From: Flavobacteriales bacterium
Lineage (GTDB): Bacteria > Bacteroidota > Bacteroidia > Flavobacteriales_D > Sanyastnellaceae
Length of the DNA: 34,200 nucleotides
Direction: 5' to 3'
Assembly: GCA_947462725.1 (NCBI GenBank)
Contig: CANHPZ010000012.1
Span: 1-34,200, forward strand
Each line of letters begins with the position of its first letter. Positions within the stretch are counted from its first letter, which is position 1. This document shows positions 8,320 to 16,151 of the stretch, one piece after another. A model generated the notes under the pieces. That model did not search any database. It was not told where the DNA came from and saw nothing but the letters and a program-made list of their open reading frames with translations. The translations under genes were made by a program, and so were the position numbers.

Positions 8320-9144
8320 ATGAAAGAAACCATTCTTACATTTTTCGAGCAACAAGACCCGGTGGTCGCGGCATTAATTGCCACAACATTCACATGGCTT
8401 GTTACTGCGGCCGGTGCGAGTTTGGTGTTTTTCTTCAAGGGCATGAAACGTTCGGTACTCGATGGCATGCTTGGCTTTACGGGCGGTGTTATGATCGCCG
8501 CAAGTTTTTGGTCACTGCTTTCGCCCGCCATTGAAATGAGCCATGGTGAAGGATTTGAGAAAGCCATGCCGGCAGCCATTGGCTTTGGGCTTGGCGCTCT
8601 CTTTCTATATTCACTCGACAAACTTTTACCTCACCTGCACCTCAACTTTCCTGAAGAACGCGCCGAAGGCGTAAAAACGAAATGGCACAGTACCATGCTT
8701 CTCGTTCTGGCCATTACACTACACAACATTCCCGAAGGATTGGCGGTGGGAGTTCTTTTTGGTGGCGTTGCTGCAGGAATTCCGGAAGCAAGCATTAGCG
8801 GTGCTGTGGCATTGGCTATTGGCATTGGACTTCAGAATTTCCCGGAAGGTTTAGCAGTGTCGATGCCACTGCGCAGGCAAGGTCTCAGCAAATTCAAGAG
8901 TTTTTGGTATGGTCAACTATCCGCTATCGTTGAACCTATTGCCGGTGTTGCCGGTGCATTGCTGGTGATGCAACTGCAACCCATCCTTCCTTATGCATTG
9001 GCTTTCGCAGCCGGAGCGATGATTTATGTAGTAGTGGAAGAAGTGATCCCCGAAACGCAACAAGACCGGTATACCGACATAGCCACGCTGGGATTCATTG
9101 GCGGGTTCCTCATCATGATGCTACTCGATGTAGGACTGGGTTGA
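8320..9144 (+). CDS. ZIP family metal transporter (GufA-like)
   Basis: This 274-residue inner-membrane permease has eight predicted helices and the ZIP metal-site motifs: TLHNIPEGLAVG in helix 4 and LQNFPEGLAVS in helix 5. ZIP proteins move Zn2+ or other divalent cations into the cytoplasm. A cytoplasmic loop with histidines (KLLPHLHLNFPEE) lies between helices 3 and 4. Length and motifs fit the prokaryotic GufA/COG0428 branch. It is transcribed away from sixA, and its TGA directly abuts the stop codon of mpl on the other strand. Confidence 0.92.
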   Translation: MKETILTFFEQQDPVVAALIATTFTWLVTAAGASLVFFFKGMKRSVLDGMLGFTGGVMIAASFWSLLSPAIEMSHGEGFEKAMPAAIGFGLGALFLYSLDKLLPHLHLNFPEERAEGVKTKWHSTMLLVLAITLHNIPEGLAVGVLFGGVAAGIPEASISGAVALAIGIGLQNFPEGLAVSMPLRRQGLSKFKSFWYGQLSAIVEPIAGVAGALLVMQLQPILPYALAFAAGAMIYVVVEEVIPETQQDRYTDIATLGFIGGFLIMMLLDVGLG

Positions 9145-10500
9145 TCAAATCAACTCATCGGCCAATTGCACGAAGTCAACACCATCAAAATTGCCGGAGG
9201 TCATGAGCAACAAATTGGCGTTTGACCAATCCATTTTTTTAATCTCATTCATGAGCTGTGAAGAGTCCGTGTATACCTCAACATTATCGCTCGCAAACGC
9301 AGCTTTCACTTGCTCCGGAGCAATAGGCGGAAGCTTCTTGTGCTCGATTGTATGCGGATTGAAGTAAACAAATGCCTTGTCGGCCGCCTTCATGGAATCT
9401 TTGTATTCACCCAAAAACTTCGCATTCAAACTCGAGAAGGTGTGCAGCTCCATGCAAGCAATAAGTTGGCGCTTCGGAAACTGCGCCTTGAACGCTGATG
9501 TGGTGGCTTTCAACTTCGATGGTGAATGCGCAAAGTCTTTGTAGATGACTGAATGCGCTGTTTCCTTCACCGGCTCGAGTCGACGGGCAGCACCTTTGAA
9601 AGTGCGCATGGCATCATAAAAATCATGGTCAGCAATTCCAATCTGACGGCAAACTTCGAGCGCTCCCTGCAAGTTTTGCAAGTTGTGACTTCCAAAAATG
9701 ATGAGCGGAATTCTACCTGAAGGAGTGGTCAAATACGTGATGCCATCCTCCACCTCATGGGCATGCACGGTGTATGGAATTTTTTGAAAGGAGCCTGTAT
9801 GTGCTATCGATAGCGCGTCCACTTCAGCATCATCAGTGCAATAAACCAAAGCACCGCTGTTATCGATCTTGTCCAAAAATATCTTGAACTGCTCTACATA
9901 ATTTTCGAATGTTGGAAACACATTGATATGATCCCAAGCAATTCCCGTTAGCAAAGCGATGTTGGGATGATAGAGATGAAACTTCGGACGCAAATCCGTT
10001 GGTGAGCTCAAGTATTCATCGCCTTCAATAACCGCATATTTGGCGGTTTCCGAAAAGCGCACCATACAATCGAAGCCTTCGAGTTGCGCACCCACCAGAA
10101 AATCAGTTTCGATACCGCAATGTTTCATGACGTGCAAAATCATGGCCGTAGTGGTTGTTTTTCCATGGCTTCCACCAATCACGATGCGCACCTTATCCTT
10201 CGTCTGTTCGTAGATATATTCAGGGTACGAGAAGATGCGCAAACCGAGCTCTTGTGCTCGGAGCAGCTCGGGATTATCCTTGCGCGCATGCATGCCTACA
10301 ATAACAGCATCAAGTTCCGACGTAATTTTTTCGGGATACCATCCTTCCTGCTCGGGTAACAATCCGCGCTTGGCCAAACGTGATTTGCTGGGTTCAAAAA
10401 TTTCGTCGTCACTGCCGGTTACGACCACACCCTTTTCATATAGCGCGATAGCCATGTTGTGCATAGCACTGCCGCCGATTGCTGTTAAATGTACCTTCAT
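9145..10500 (-). CDS. mpl: UDP-N-acetylmuramate:L-Ala-gamma-D-Glu-meso-DAP ligase
   Basis: Mpl reattaches the tripeptide recovered from old peptidoglycan to UDP-N-acetylmuramate, a recycling reaction of the Mur ligase family. The 451-residue protein opens with the Rossmann-like MKVHLTAIGGSAMHNMAIAL, has the ATP-binding loop GGSHGKTTTT, the Mur ligase blocks VIEGDEYLSS and GIAWDHINVF, and the C-terminal domain with YKDFAHSPSKLKAT. That SPSK(L/V) block distinguishes Mpl from MurC. The family-typical start is the ATG at 10500. The frame stays open to 10545, but those residues do not resemble Mpl. Neither of the adjoining genes is a cell-wall gene. Confidence 0.93.
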   Translation of the reverse strand: MKVHLTAIGGSAMHNMAIALYEKGVVVTGSDDEIFEPSKSRLAKRGLLPEQEGWYPEKITSELDAVIVGMHARKDNPELLRAQELGLRIFSYPEYIYEQTKDKVRIVIGGSHGKTTTTAMILHVMKHCGIETDFLVGAQLEGFDCMVRFSETAKYAVIEGDEYLSSPTDLRPKFHLYHPNIALLTGIAWDHINVFPTFENYVEQFKIFLDKIDNSGALVYCTDDAEVDALSIAHTGSFQKIPYTVHAHEVEDGITYLTTPSGRIPLIIFGSHNLQNLQGALEVCRQIGIADHDFYDAMRTFKGAARRLEPVKETAHSVIYKDFAHSPSKLKATTSAFKAQFPKRQLIACMELHTFSSLNAKFLGEYKDSMKAADKAFVYFNPHTIEHKKLPPIAPEQVKAAFASDNVEVYTDSSQLMNEIKKMDWSNANLLLMTSGNFDGVDFVQLADELI

Positions 10501-10616
10501 TTCTTTTGTATAACGTGAAGCAATATCCAGACGAACGCGTGCCATGTGAGCATCACGTCGCGCCCTTTTTCAGCCGCATCATGTTGAATGTTTGCGCAAA
10601 GGAGTTGGCCCAATGC

Positions 10617-10624
10617 TACATTCG
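10617..10624 (+). promoter_or_regulatory. Candidate promoter of corA (TTTG 10591-10594, TACATTCG 10617-10624)
   Basis: TACATTCG is one base off TAnnTTTG and lies 19 bases before the corA ATG. A TTTG at 10591-10594 precedes it by 22 bases, an acceptable -33 spacing for this phylum. This is one of the few sites in the window with both elements. Confidence 0.45.
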
Positions 10625-10643
10625 TTGGATTAAGCTTGTAGTC

Positions 10644-11702
10644 ATGTCGATAACCAACGAAGAAACCTCCCGATCAACAAAATCCGGACTCGGACCGGAA
10701 GCTCTTGTTCACATAGGCGATCACAGTGATGCCAAGGTGCATGTGAAGCTCATTGATTATGACCAAGCGAATTCGAGCGAAATTGAAATCGAGCAAATAC
10801 ACAAATGCGCGCCTTACGTCAATTCCGAATCAGTGAGCTGGGTGGATATCGACGGCATTCACGACCCACATATTGTTGAAGCTATAGGAAAGGAATTCGG
10901 CATACATATGCTCGTGCTTGAAGACATCATGAACAGCACAAGTCGACCGAAGATTGAGATTTTCGATGATTATGTTTTCATCACGCTCAAAATGCTTGAG
11001 CTCGATAAACGAACGGGGGAATTGAACATCGAACAACTTTCACTGATTGTAGCCGAGAAATACTTGCTCATGTTTCAGGAGCGACCCGGAGATAGCTTCA
11101 ACAGCATACGCGAGCGCATCAAAACAGCGAAGGGCAAGGTGCGCAGTAAAAACGCGTATTTTCTAGCCTACATGATTCTAGACACGGTGATCGACAACTA
11201 CATCATCGTGAGCGAACAATTTGCCAAGCACCTCGAGCGAATTGAAGCCATGGTGGTGCGGAAGCCTAATGAGCGCACGATGCAAAACCTGCTTGGTGTG
11301 CGCAAAGAATTACTGGATTTCAAGCGCACCATCGACCCGCTTAAAGAAGCCATCAACACCATGATCCGCGAATTGGATGATGACATGGCCAAGTATTATC
11401 GCGATCTCTACGACCACATCATTTACGAATCCGAAAATTTGTCGATGTACCGCGAAACGATAGTCAACCTGCTCGACTTGTATCACAGCAATTTGAGTAT
11501 GAAGATGAACCAAGTGATGAAAGTGCTCACCATCATCACCACCATATTCGTTCCGCTCACTTTCATTGTGGGGGTTTACGGAATGAACTTCGACAACATG
11601 CCCGAGCTGCGCTCAAAGAATGGGTATTTTTTTGTGATGGGCTTCATGTTCGTTATCGTATGTGGTATGCTGGTTTACTTCCGCAAAAAGCGTTGGCTTT
11701 GA
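10644..11702 (+). CDS. corA: CorA family magnesium/cobalt transporter
   Basis: This 352-residue CorA protein has a long cytoplasmic N-terminal domain with the family blocks WVDIDGIHDP, HMLVLEDIMN and RPKIEIFDDYVFI. Long helices follow (RKELLDFKRTIDPLKEAIN), then two C-terminal membrane helices separated by the signature YGMNFDNMPEL. GMN forms the pore mouth that selects hydrated Mg2+ in the pentameric channel. The open frame extends upstream to 10479, but the ATG at 10644 gives a normal CorA N-terminus and is preceded by a promoter-like sequence. A hairpin terminator follows about 20 bases after the stop. Confidence 0.95.
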   Translation: MSITNEETSRSTKSGLGPEALVHIGDHSDAKVHVKLIDYDQANSSEIEIEQIHKCAPYVNSESVSWVDIDGIHDPHIVEAIGKEFGIHMLVLEDIMNSTSRPKIEIFDDYVFITLKMLELDKRTGELNIEQLSLIVAEKYLLMFQERPGDSFNSIRERIKTAKGKVRSKNAYFLAYMILDTVIDNYIIVSEQFAKHLERIEAMVVRKPNERTMQNLLGVRKELLDFKRTIDPLKEAINTMIRELDDDMAKYYRDLYDHIIYESENLSMYRETIVNLLDLYHSNLSMKMNQVMKVLTIITTIFVPLTFIVGVYGMNFDNMPELRSKNGYFFVMGFMFVIVCGMLVYFRKKRWL

Positions 11703-11721
11703 TGTGATCACAAACCGAAAA

Positions 11722-11746
11722 GACCCGTGCAAGCACAGGTCATTTT
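11722..11746 (+). terminator. Hairpin terminator after corA
   Basis: GACCCGTG and CACAGGTC around a CAAG loop (11722-11741) form an 8-pair stem with one mismatch, followed by a short TTTT run. It sits 20 bases after the corA stop and 52 bases before the end of the convergent response-regulator gene, so it could serve corA and possibly both strands. The T tract is short, so efficiency is uncertain. Confidence 0.5.
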
Positions 11747-11797
11747 CGACAATCAAATCAAAATCAATGAAAAAACAAGTCGTACTATTTTGGATTG

Positions 11798-12298
11798 TTA
11801 CGACAACATGCGTTGTCGCAGCATAAATTCAAATTGTTGGTTTTGTCGTCGCAGTTGTTTGATGAGCACATCCTTCTCGAGCATATCCTTGAATTGCGCC
11901 CATGCTTCGTGAACAACCTTAGAGATTTCAACGGTATTGAAAGGTTTAGACAGCACAGCTGAAACTCTTCCTTTGTTGATGGCCTCCATGAGTGGAACCA
12001 TATCTGAATAGCCTGTAAGCAAAATGCGCTTCACCTCCGGAAAATCGCGCGACACGCTCGCCAAAAAATCTACTCCACTCATAGAGGGCATTTGATGATC
12101 CGTGATCACCACTTGTATAGCGTGCTCATCGATCATGTTGTATGCATCTACAGGCGTTGTCGCTGTAAAAATTTCGTACTGATCTCGAAAATTTGCGCGA
12201 AACGTGACCAGATTAGCCTCATCGTCATCGAGGTAGAGAACTCGGGGTTTGCCATTGAGCATATCCATGTCATAAGTGTCCGAAAAAATGTTGTACAT
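11798..12298 (-). CDS. Single-domain response regulator with helical tail
   Basis: The receiver (REC) domain covers residues 18-135 of 166. It has the acidic pocket LYLDDDE, the phospho-acceptor Asp in VITDHQMPSMSG, the Thr in LLTGYSD and the Lys in LSKPFN. No output domain follows, only a charged, glutamine-rich helix (DVLIKQLRRQNQQFEFMLRQRM). The REC sequence is clearly similar to the N-terminal REC of the protein at 18279 (LYLDDxExNL, DxQMPxxSGV, RILLTGYxD, INKG), so the two are probably paralogues. In-frame ATGs at 12268 and 12262 are alternative starts. The first ATG at 12298 has an AAAGG a few bases upstream and is kept. Its partner kinase may be the one encoded at 16152. Confidence 0.85.
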   Translation of the reverse strand: MYNIFSDTYDMDMLNGKPRVLYLDDDEANLVTFRANFRDQYEIFTATTPVDAYNMIDEHAIQVVITDHQMPSMSGVDFLASVSRDFPEVKRILLTGYSDMVPLMEAINKGRVSAVLSKPFNTVEISKVVHEAWAQFKDMLEKDVLIKQLRRQNQQFEFMLRQRMLS

Positions 12299-12417
12299 AG
12301 CCTTTCAGTTTGTGGTGTTGACTTACCGATGCTTTGAACTGCAACAGAGGCCAAAAGGTTACATTTTTTTTTTCGAGAAAACAGAGTCTCAAAAGCAAGA
12401 CAACATCTATCAGCACC

Positions 12418-12804
12418 CTACTCGGGCATGCGCGCAGCGAACAATCGCTCAATTATTCGCTCTGTTGTTTGCTGCTGCTTCAAATAATTAGCAACAAGCG
12501 CAGCGTAGTTGTCCATCATTTTGGTTAGAAGCTCAGAGGATACCGGAGCTGCGTAGGCTGGTTCGATGCGCTCGCGCGCCATTGGCATATCTGTAACAAC
12601 CTGCACCGGCAAAGTCCGCATTAGCACGTCCATCTTCACATCGTACAGCTTGCACAGTTCGCTGATCATGAATGCATCGATTTTTCGTGTGCCGTTTTCA
12701 ATCTTGCTGTATTCCGGCTGACTGATACCGAGGATATCTGCAAGGAATTCTTGCTTGTAGCCATTTTGTACGCGGAGTGCCTTAATGTTTGGAAATTTAC
12801 TCAT
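12418..12804 (-). CDS. XRE-family HTH transcriptional regulator
   Basis: This 128-residue DNA-binding protein has a Cro/C1-type helix-turn-helix at about residues 6-60: IKALRVQNGYKQEFLADILGI, then SQPEYSKIENG as the recognition helix region, then ISELCKLYDVKMDVL. The remaining half (LLTKMMDNYAALVANYLKQQQTTERIIERLF) looks like a dimerising helix. The start at 12804 (MSKFPNIKAL) gives the typical short lead-in to the HTH, and 12840 would add 12 unlikely residues. It is divergent from the unrecognised gene at 13004, with inverted repeats between them, and upstream of the REC gene on the same strand. Autoregulation and control of one or both neighbours is plausible. Confidence 0.88.
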   Translation of the reverse strand: MSKFPNIKALRVQNGYKQEFLADILGISQPEYSKIENGTRKIDAFMISELCKLYDVKMDVLMRTLPVQVVTDMPMARERIEPAYAAPVSSELLTKMMDNYAALVANYLKQQQTTERIIERLFAARMPE

Positions 12805-12840
12805 AGCATGTGGTATTAAATTATGAGACAAACGTGCCAC

Positions 12841-13003
12841 CGATGCTAACCCCTGAAAGTCGAATTTCGATTTTTTCGAAAAGAAAATAATCTAGTGGTT
12901 TACGGCTAGAATATTCACTTTATCCACCATATTTTGAAATATCAACAACTTATGTATCGGCACGCGACTACACGTATACTTGTTTCACCTTAACCACCTA
13001 AAC
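12841..13003. promoter_or_regulatory. Divergent promoter/operator region between the XRE gene and the unknown gene
   Basis: This AT-rich stretch holds two inverted repeats: TTTCGA-TTTTT-TCGAAA at 12865-12881 and ATATTT-TG-AAATAT at 12929-12942. Both are the size and symmetry of sites bound by dimeric HTH proteins. A weak -7 box, TATACTTG (12975-12982), lies 21 bases before the ATG at 13004. No coding potential is seen. Confidence 0.4.
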
Positions 13004-14152
13004 ATGCTATACTCACGCCCTGCCCTGTCAACGGAGTTACCGTTGTCCGAATCCAAAAAGAAGGCAAAACCCAAGTTGTATTATCCATCTTGGAAATCCG
13101 TGCTTACTGAGGTAATGGACAGCGCTCGATTACGCAGCCCGCATGAGTTTGACCCAAGGTCTACCGATTACACGATACTCACCGCCCAACTCGATGTGTT
13201 GCGTGAAATATTGCTCGCGCGCAATCTCGAACTCCTGTTTGCACAGGTTCCTAGCTACGACAGTACCTACTTCAAAGGAGAAGCTATCGACAAGGTGTTG
13301 GAGCAATTCAAATCATTGCCCATTCGTCCAAATGAATTTTACGCTGTGTTCGATTTACACGCCTGTAGATATCAGGAGATGGATCAAAAAATCGATGCCT
13401 TGCTGGGACTCAATCCGGAGGACTTCAACGTGCCCGCACTCATGCAAAGCGATGCCTATACGCACATCTTCCATGTGCGCGACCATTACCACATGCTGCG
13501 TTGGGCATGCCTAGCGCAGATGATGGTTGCCACCAGAATGTTTGTTTGGAAATCACTTGAAGACCAATACCGCATTCGATTCCGCGTGCGCACCCAGAAG
13601 AGCGAAATCCCAAGTTACCGTGAGCACGAATACATCACCTTGGAAAAACTCTGTTTTCTATTTAACGGCGATATCAACGGCATCACGTTACCCCAACTGC
13701 ACATCGACAAATGGCTCATCTTCGATCGTTCAGAGTTTGACCATGTGCGCCCGGTTTGGATTAGTAAGATAGAACGACAATCCTACCTCAACGACGCACT
13801 CTATTTGTTCAATGCGTCACTCATACAATTCCCCATGCAGTACCTGGTTTATTTGCACGAGCGCAGCTTGGCCGATCGCAACAAAATTATTGCCTCCCGT
13901 TTGAATGAGAACATATTGCGTTACACGGGCATTCCGGCAGAAATCGACGAACAACAAGTCGCAGATTGCTTTGCCAAAACTATTCGCCCACGCATGATGC
14001 AAACCGTGAATGGCTGGGAGCACCGCAGAGCAGGCGACCTCGCTGCGATTGATAGCGACTTGCAAGCAGTGGAAGCCGCAAAATCGCTTGGATTATTGCC
14101 CATACCTGAACGCATTCTTAAAACCATTTACAAGAACATAACAGCATTTTAG
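13004..14152 (+). CDS. Protein of unknown function (382 residues)
   Basis: I do not recognise this protein. It has no signal peptide and no convincing membrane helices. The composition is that of a soluble, mostly helical cytoplasmic protein, rich in aromatic and charged residues. The N-terminus is lysine- and proline-rich (SESKKKAKPKLYYPSWK) and probably flexible. A central region is histidine- and methionine-rich (HIFHVRDHYHMLRWACLAQMM). No catalytic signature stands out. The ATG at 13004 is preferred over a TTG at 12980. It is divergently transcribed from an XRE regulator and ends 113 bases before the ThiF-like gene on the same strand, so it may belong to the same functional neighbourhood. 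Distant relation to RteC-like Bacteroidota regulators crossed my mind, but I could not support it. Confidence 0.75.
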   Translation: MLYSRPALSTELPLSESKKKAKPKLYYPSWKSVLTEVMDSARLRSPHEFDPRSTDYTILTAQLDVLREILLARNLELLFAQVPSYDSTYFKGEAIDKVLEQFKSLPIRPNEFYAVFDLHACRYQEMDQKIDALLGLNPEDFNVPALMQSDAYTHIFHVRDHYHMLRWACLAQMMVATRMFVWKSLEDQYRIRFRVRTQKSEIPSYREHEYITLEKLCFLFNGDINGITLPQLHIDKWLIFDRSEFDHVRPVWISKIERQSYLNDALYLFNASLIQFPMQYLVYLHERSLADRNKIIASRLNENILRYTGIPAEIDEQQVADCFAKTIRPRMMQTVNGWEHRRAGDLAAIDSDLQAVEAAKSLGLLPIPERILKTIYKNITAF

Positions 14153-14265
14153 ACATCTGCCTTTTGAACATTTGCCTGTTGGTAGTGAGCGACGTAGCTC
14201 ATACCCGTGAGTGAAAGTTGACGCTAAATTCCCATTTTTCGGAATATACTCAGCACAGCTCACGT

Positions 14266-15387
14266 ATGCCAACTTCTAGCAACACTTCTGTATCGAACAA
14301 AACTCCGCGTCAGGCTCTCATTTTAGATGGGAACAACATGCTGGAGCGCGCTGTGCTGAATAACCTCAGAGAGCAGAGTCCGGCCATTCAAGTAGTCGAT
14401 GCATTCGATCAACAACTAAGGGAACTAGTGAAAATCGAGCATCCCGACAAACAACTTTCGGAAGACGATTACACTACACTATGCAACCAGCGAATCAACC
14501 ATGAACATCCGGAAAGAAATGGATGCTGGGTATACTATCCCTGGAGAAATGCGATGGTTCATTGCCTCAAGCGAGAAGACTTCATCCGTGTGCGTACCAT
14601 ACGCAACCGATTCAAAATAACCGACGAGGAACAAGATCGACTTGCCGGCTGCAGAGTTGGAATCGTTGGCCTAAGCGTTGGTCAATCGGTGGCCATAACC
14701 ATAGCCATGGAGCGCATTGCAGGCAACCTGCGCATTGCAGACTTCGACACGCTCGAGCTATCCAACATGAATCGAATTCGCACGAGCTTGGTGAATCAGG
14801 GCGAATTGAAAACATCCATCGTAGCGCGGGAAATAGCAGAGATAGATCCGTTTCTTCATGTAACTTCATTCGATAAAGGATTACATGCCGACAATCTGCA
14901 TGATTTCTTGCAGGGCCTCGATGTGGTTGTGGACGAATGTGATAATCTCGAAATGAAAATCATGCTTCGCAAAGCCGCTCGAGAACTCGGAATACCGGTA
15001 GTCATGGATACGAGCGATCTGCTCATGTTGGATGTAGAGCGCTTTGACCTTGAGCCTGAACGCCCAATCTTTCATGGATTAATTGACGAACACACTTCAA
15101 TAGACTGGCAATCTCCACAGGAACGCATGCGCGTGCTGCAAGCCATCATTGAGCCGCATAAAGCCAGTAGCAGAGCAATAGAATCGCTACAGCAAATTGG
15201 GAAAACAATCACAACGTGGCCGCAGCTAGCAACCGATGTTAGCATGGGAGGTGCCTTTACAGCGAAAATCGTACGTGAGATTCTCCTCGGCAACAGCGTG
15301 CCTTCGGGTCGCATGCGCCTTAATTTAGTTGAACACTTTAATCAAAACGCAGAACATCAGAAAAGTCAATCGTTGAAGAATGCCTGA
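14266..15387 (+). CDS. E1/ThiF-like adenylating enzyme, Rv1355c-type, without nitroreductase domain
   Basis: E1/ThiF enzymes activate a carboxylate by adenylation, for example the C-terminus of ubiquitin-like proteins or peptides. The 373-residue protein shows the nucleotide loop VGIVGLSVGQS (132-141), the Asp pair and Asn-Arg of the family in ADFDTLELSNMNR (159-170), Lys182, and the metal/ATP Asp226 in VVDECDN. The GLSVG loop, the FDLEPERPIFHGL block and TWPQLA (318-323) match my memory of the Mycobacterium Rv1355c family. Those proteins carry a C-terminal nitroreductase-like half, and this one ends before it. There is no CxxC pair, so no zinc ribbon as in MoeB or ThiF. No ubiquitin-like partner or JAB protease is encoded nearby. 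The last 8 bases overlap the acyltransferase gene. The ATG at 14266 is preferred over a TTG at 14218. Confidence 0.82.
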   Translation: MPTSSNTSVSNKTPRQALILDGNNMLERAVLNNLREQSPAIQVVDAFDQQLRELVKIEHPDKQLSEDDYTTLCNQRINHEHPERNGCWVYYPWRNAMVHCLKREDFIRVRTIRNRFKITDEEQDRLAGCRVGIVGLSVGQSVAITIAMERIAGNLRIADFDTLELSNMNRIRTSLVNQGELKTSIVAREIAEIDPFLHVTSFDKGLHADNLHDFLQGLDVVVDECDNLEMKIMLRKAARELGIPVVMDTSDLLMLDVERFDLEPERPIFHGLIDEHTSIDWQSPQERMRVLQAIIEPHKASSRAIESLQQIGKTITTWPQLATDVSMGGAFTAKIVREILLGNSVPSGRMRLNLVEHFNQNAEHQKSQSLKNA

Positions 15388-16105
15388 GGTGGTAGGAAAA
15401 TACAGGATTGAAGCATTTCGAGCCATTGAACAGCCTGCAGAATGCGAGCGCTTCTACGAAGGGCATACTGGTGTGCTTACCGAATTAGGCATTAAGAACC
15501 TCAACTCGGCTCAACCCACATGGATGAGCGATCCCAACGTTTACGTGCTCATAGCAATCGACGAGGATGATGAGGTGGTTGCCGGCCTTCGCATTCATCG
15601 ATTCAGCGAAGAGCAACATGTACTTCCCCTAGTGGATGCCATAAGCGCTCAAGACACACGGATCATCGATGTCATTCGAGCTACACTGCCCGAGGGAACA
15701 GCCGAGGCCTGCGGCTTGTGGAGCGCCAAAAAAGTGTTTGGAAAAGGAATAACACCGCTGCTTTGTATTGCAGCCATTCCGGTGATGAATCATATCGGAC
15801 TAAACAACTTCTTTTGCTTTGCTGCTCCGTACACCGAGAAGATGATTAAAACAAATGGCTTAATTGAAGTAAATGGGGTCGGGGAAAATGGCAGACTGCC
15901 CTACCCAACCAAAGACTTCATTTCCGTGGTGCTTCACAACCCCGACATTCACACCATGGCCTTCGCCGACGAATACAATCGCGACCGGGTTTTCGAATTG
16001 ACCCATGAGCCTGTGCAAATGAAATTGGAGGCATCACCTCGCGGACTTCTGGAGGTTTATTATGACCTACGTCTGAAAAAAACGCACGAACCGGCCTTTT
16101 CCTGA
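15380..16105 (+). CDS. GNAT-type N-acyltransferase next to the ThiF-like gene
   Basis: The 241-residue protein has the secondary-structure rhythm of GNAT/autoinducer-synthase folds. Strand YVLIAIDEDDEVVAGLRIHR (55-74) comes first, then the strand and acyl-CoA loop GLWSAKKVFGKGI (112-124, pyrophosphate-binding pattern K-x-x-G-x-G), the helix TPLLCIAAIPVMNHIGL, and a late strand with the FAAPYTEKMIKTNGL block typical of GNAT motif B. This suggests acyl transfer from a CoA or carrier-protein thioester to an amine. The substrate is unknown. The start overlaps the ThiF-like gene by 8 bases (ATGCCTGA), so the two proteins are probably made together and act in one pathway. The fold call is moderately confident and the family is unrecognised. 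Confidence 0.65.
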   Translation: MPEVVGKYRIEAFRAIEQPAECERFYEGHTGVLTELGIKNLNSAQPTWMSDPNVYVLIAIDEDDEVVAGLRIHRFSEEQHVLPLVDAISAQDTRIIDVIRATLPEGTAEACGLWSAKKVFGKGITPLLCIAAIPVMNHIGLNNFFCFAAPYTEKMIKTNGLIEVNGVGENGRLPYPTKDFISVVLHNPDIHTMAFADEYNRDRVFELTHEPVQMKLEASPRGLLEVYYDLRLKKTHEPAFS

Positions 16106-16151
16106 AACTAATTTCAACAATGCCGTATAACGACCATTCAATTCTAAAAGA

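Noticed and set aside
10479-10643. N-terminal extension of CorA by 55 codons
   Set aside because: The added residues do not look like CorA, they overlap the start of mpl on the other strand, and a promoter-like sequence lies within them.
12369-12390. T-rich run (about 12364-12373) as a terminator
   Set aside because: On the minus strand, the direction of both flanking genes, the run is A-rich, and the nearby stem has a bulge. On the plus strand no gene precedes it.
13004-14152. RteC-like regulator
   Set aside because: Only general helical, lysine-rich character agreed. I could not identify the RteC-specific blocks.
14153-14265. Promoter for the ThiF-like gene
   Set aside because: TAAATTCC at 14225-14232 is a poor -7 match with no -33 element, and the TGAGC-GCTCA hairpin at about 14186-14201 has only five pairs.
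14266-16105. Bacterial ubiquitin-like conjugation or CBASS-type defence system (E1 plus partner)
   Set aside because: No E2, JAB protease, ubiquitin-like protein, CD-NTase or effector gene is nearby, and the ThiF-like protein lacks zinc CxxC pairs. The following gene looks like an acyltransferase.
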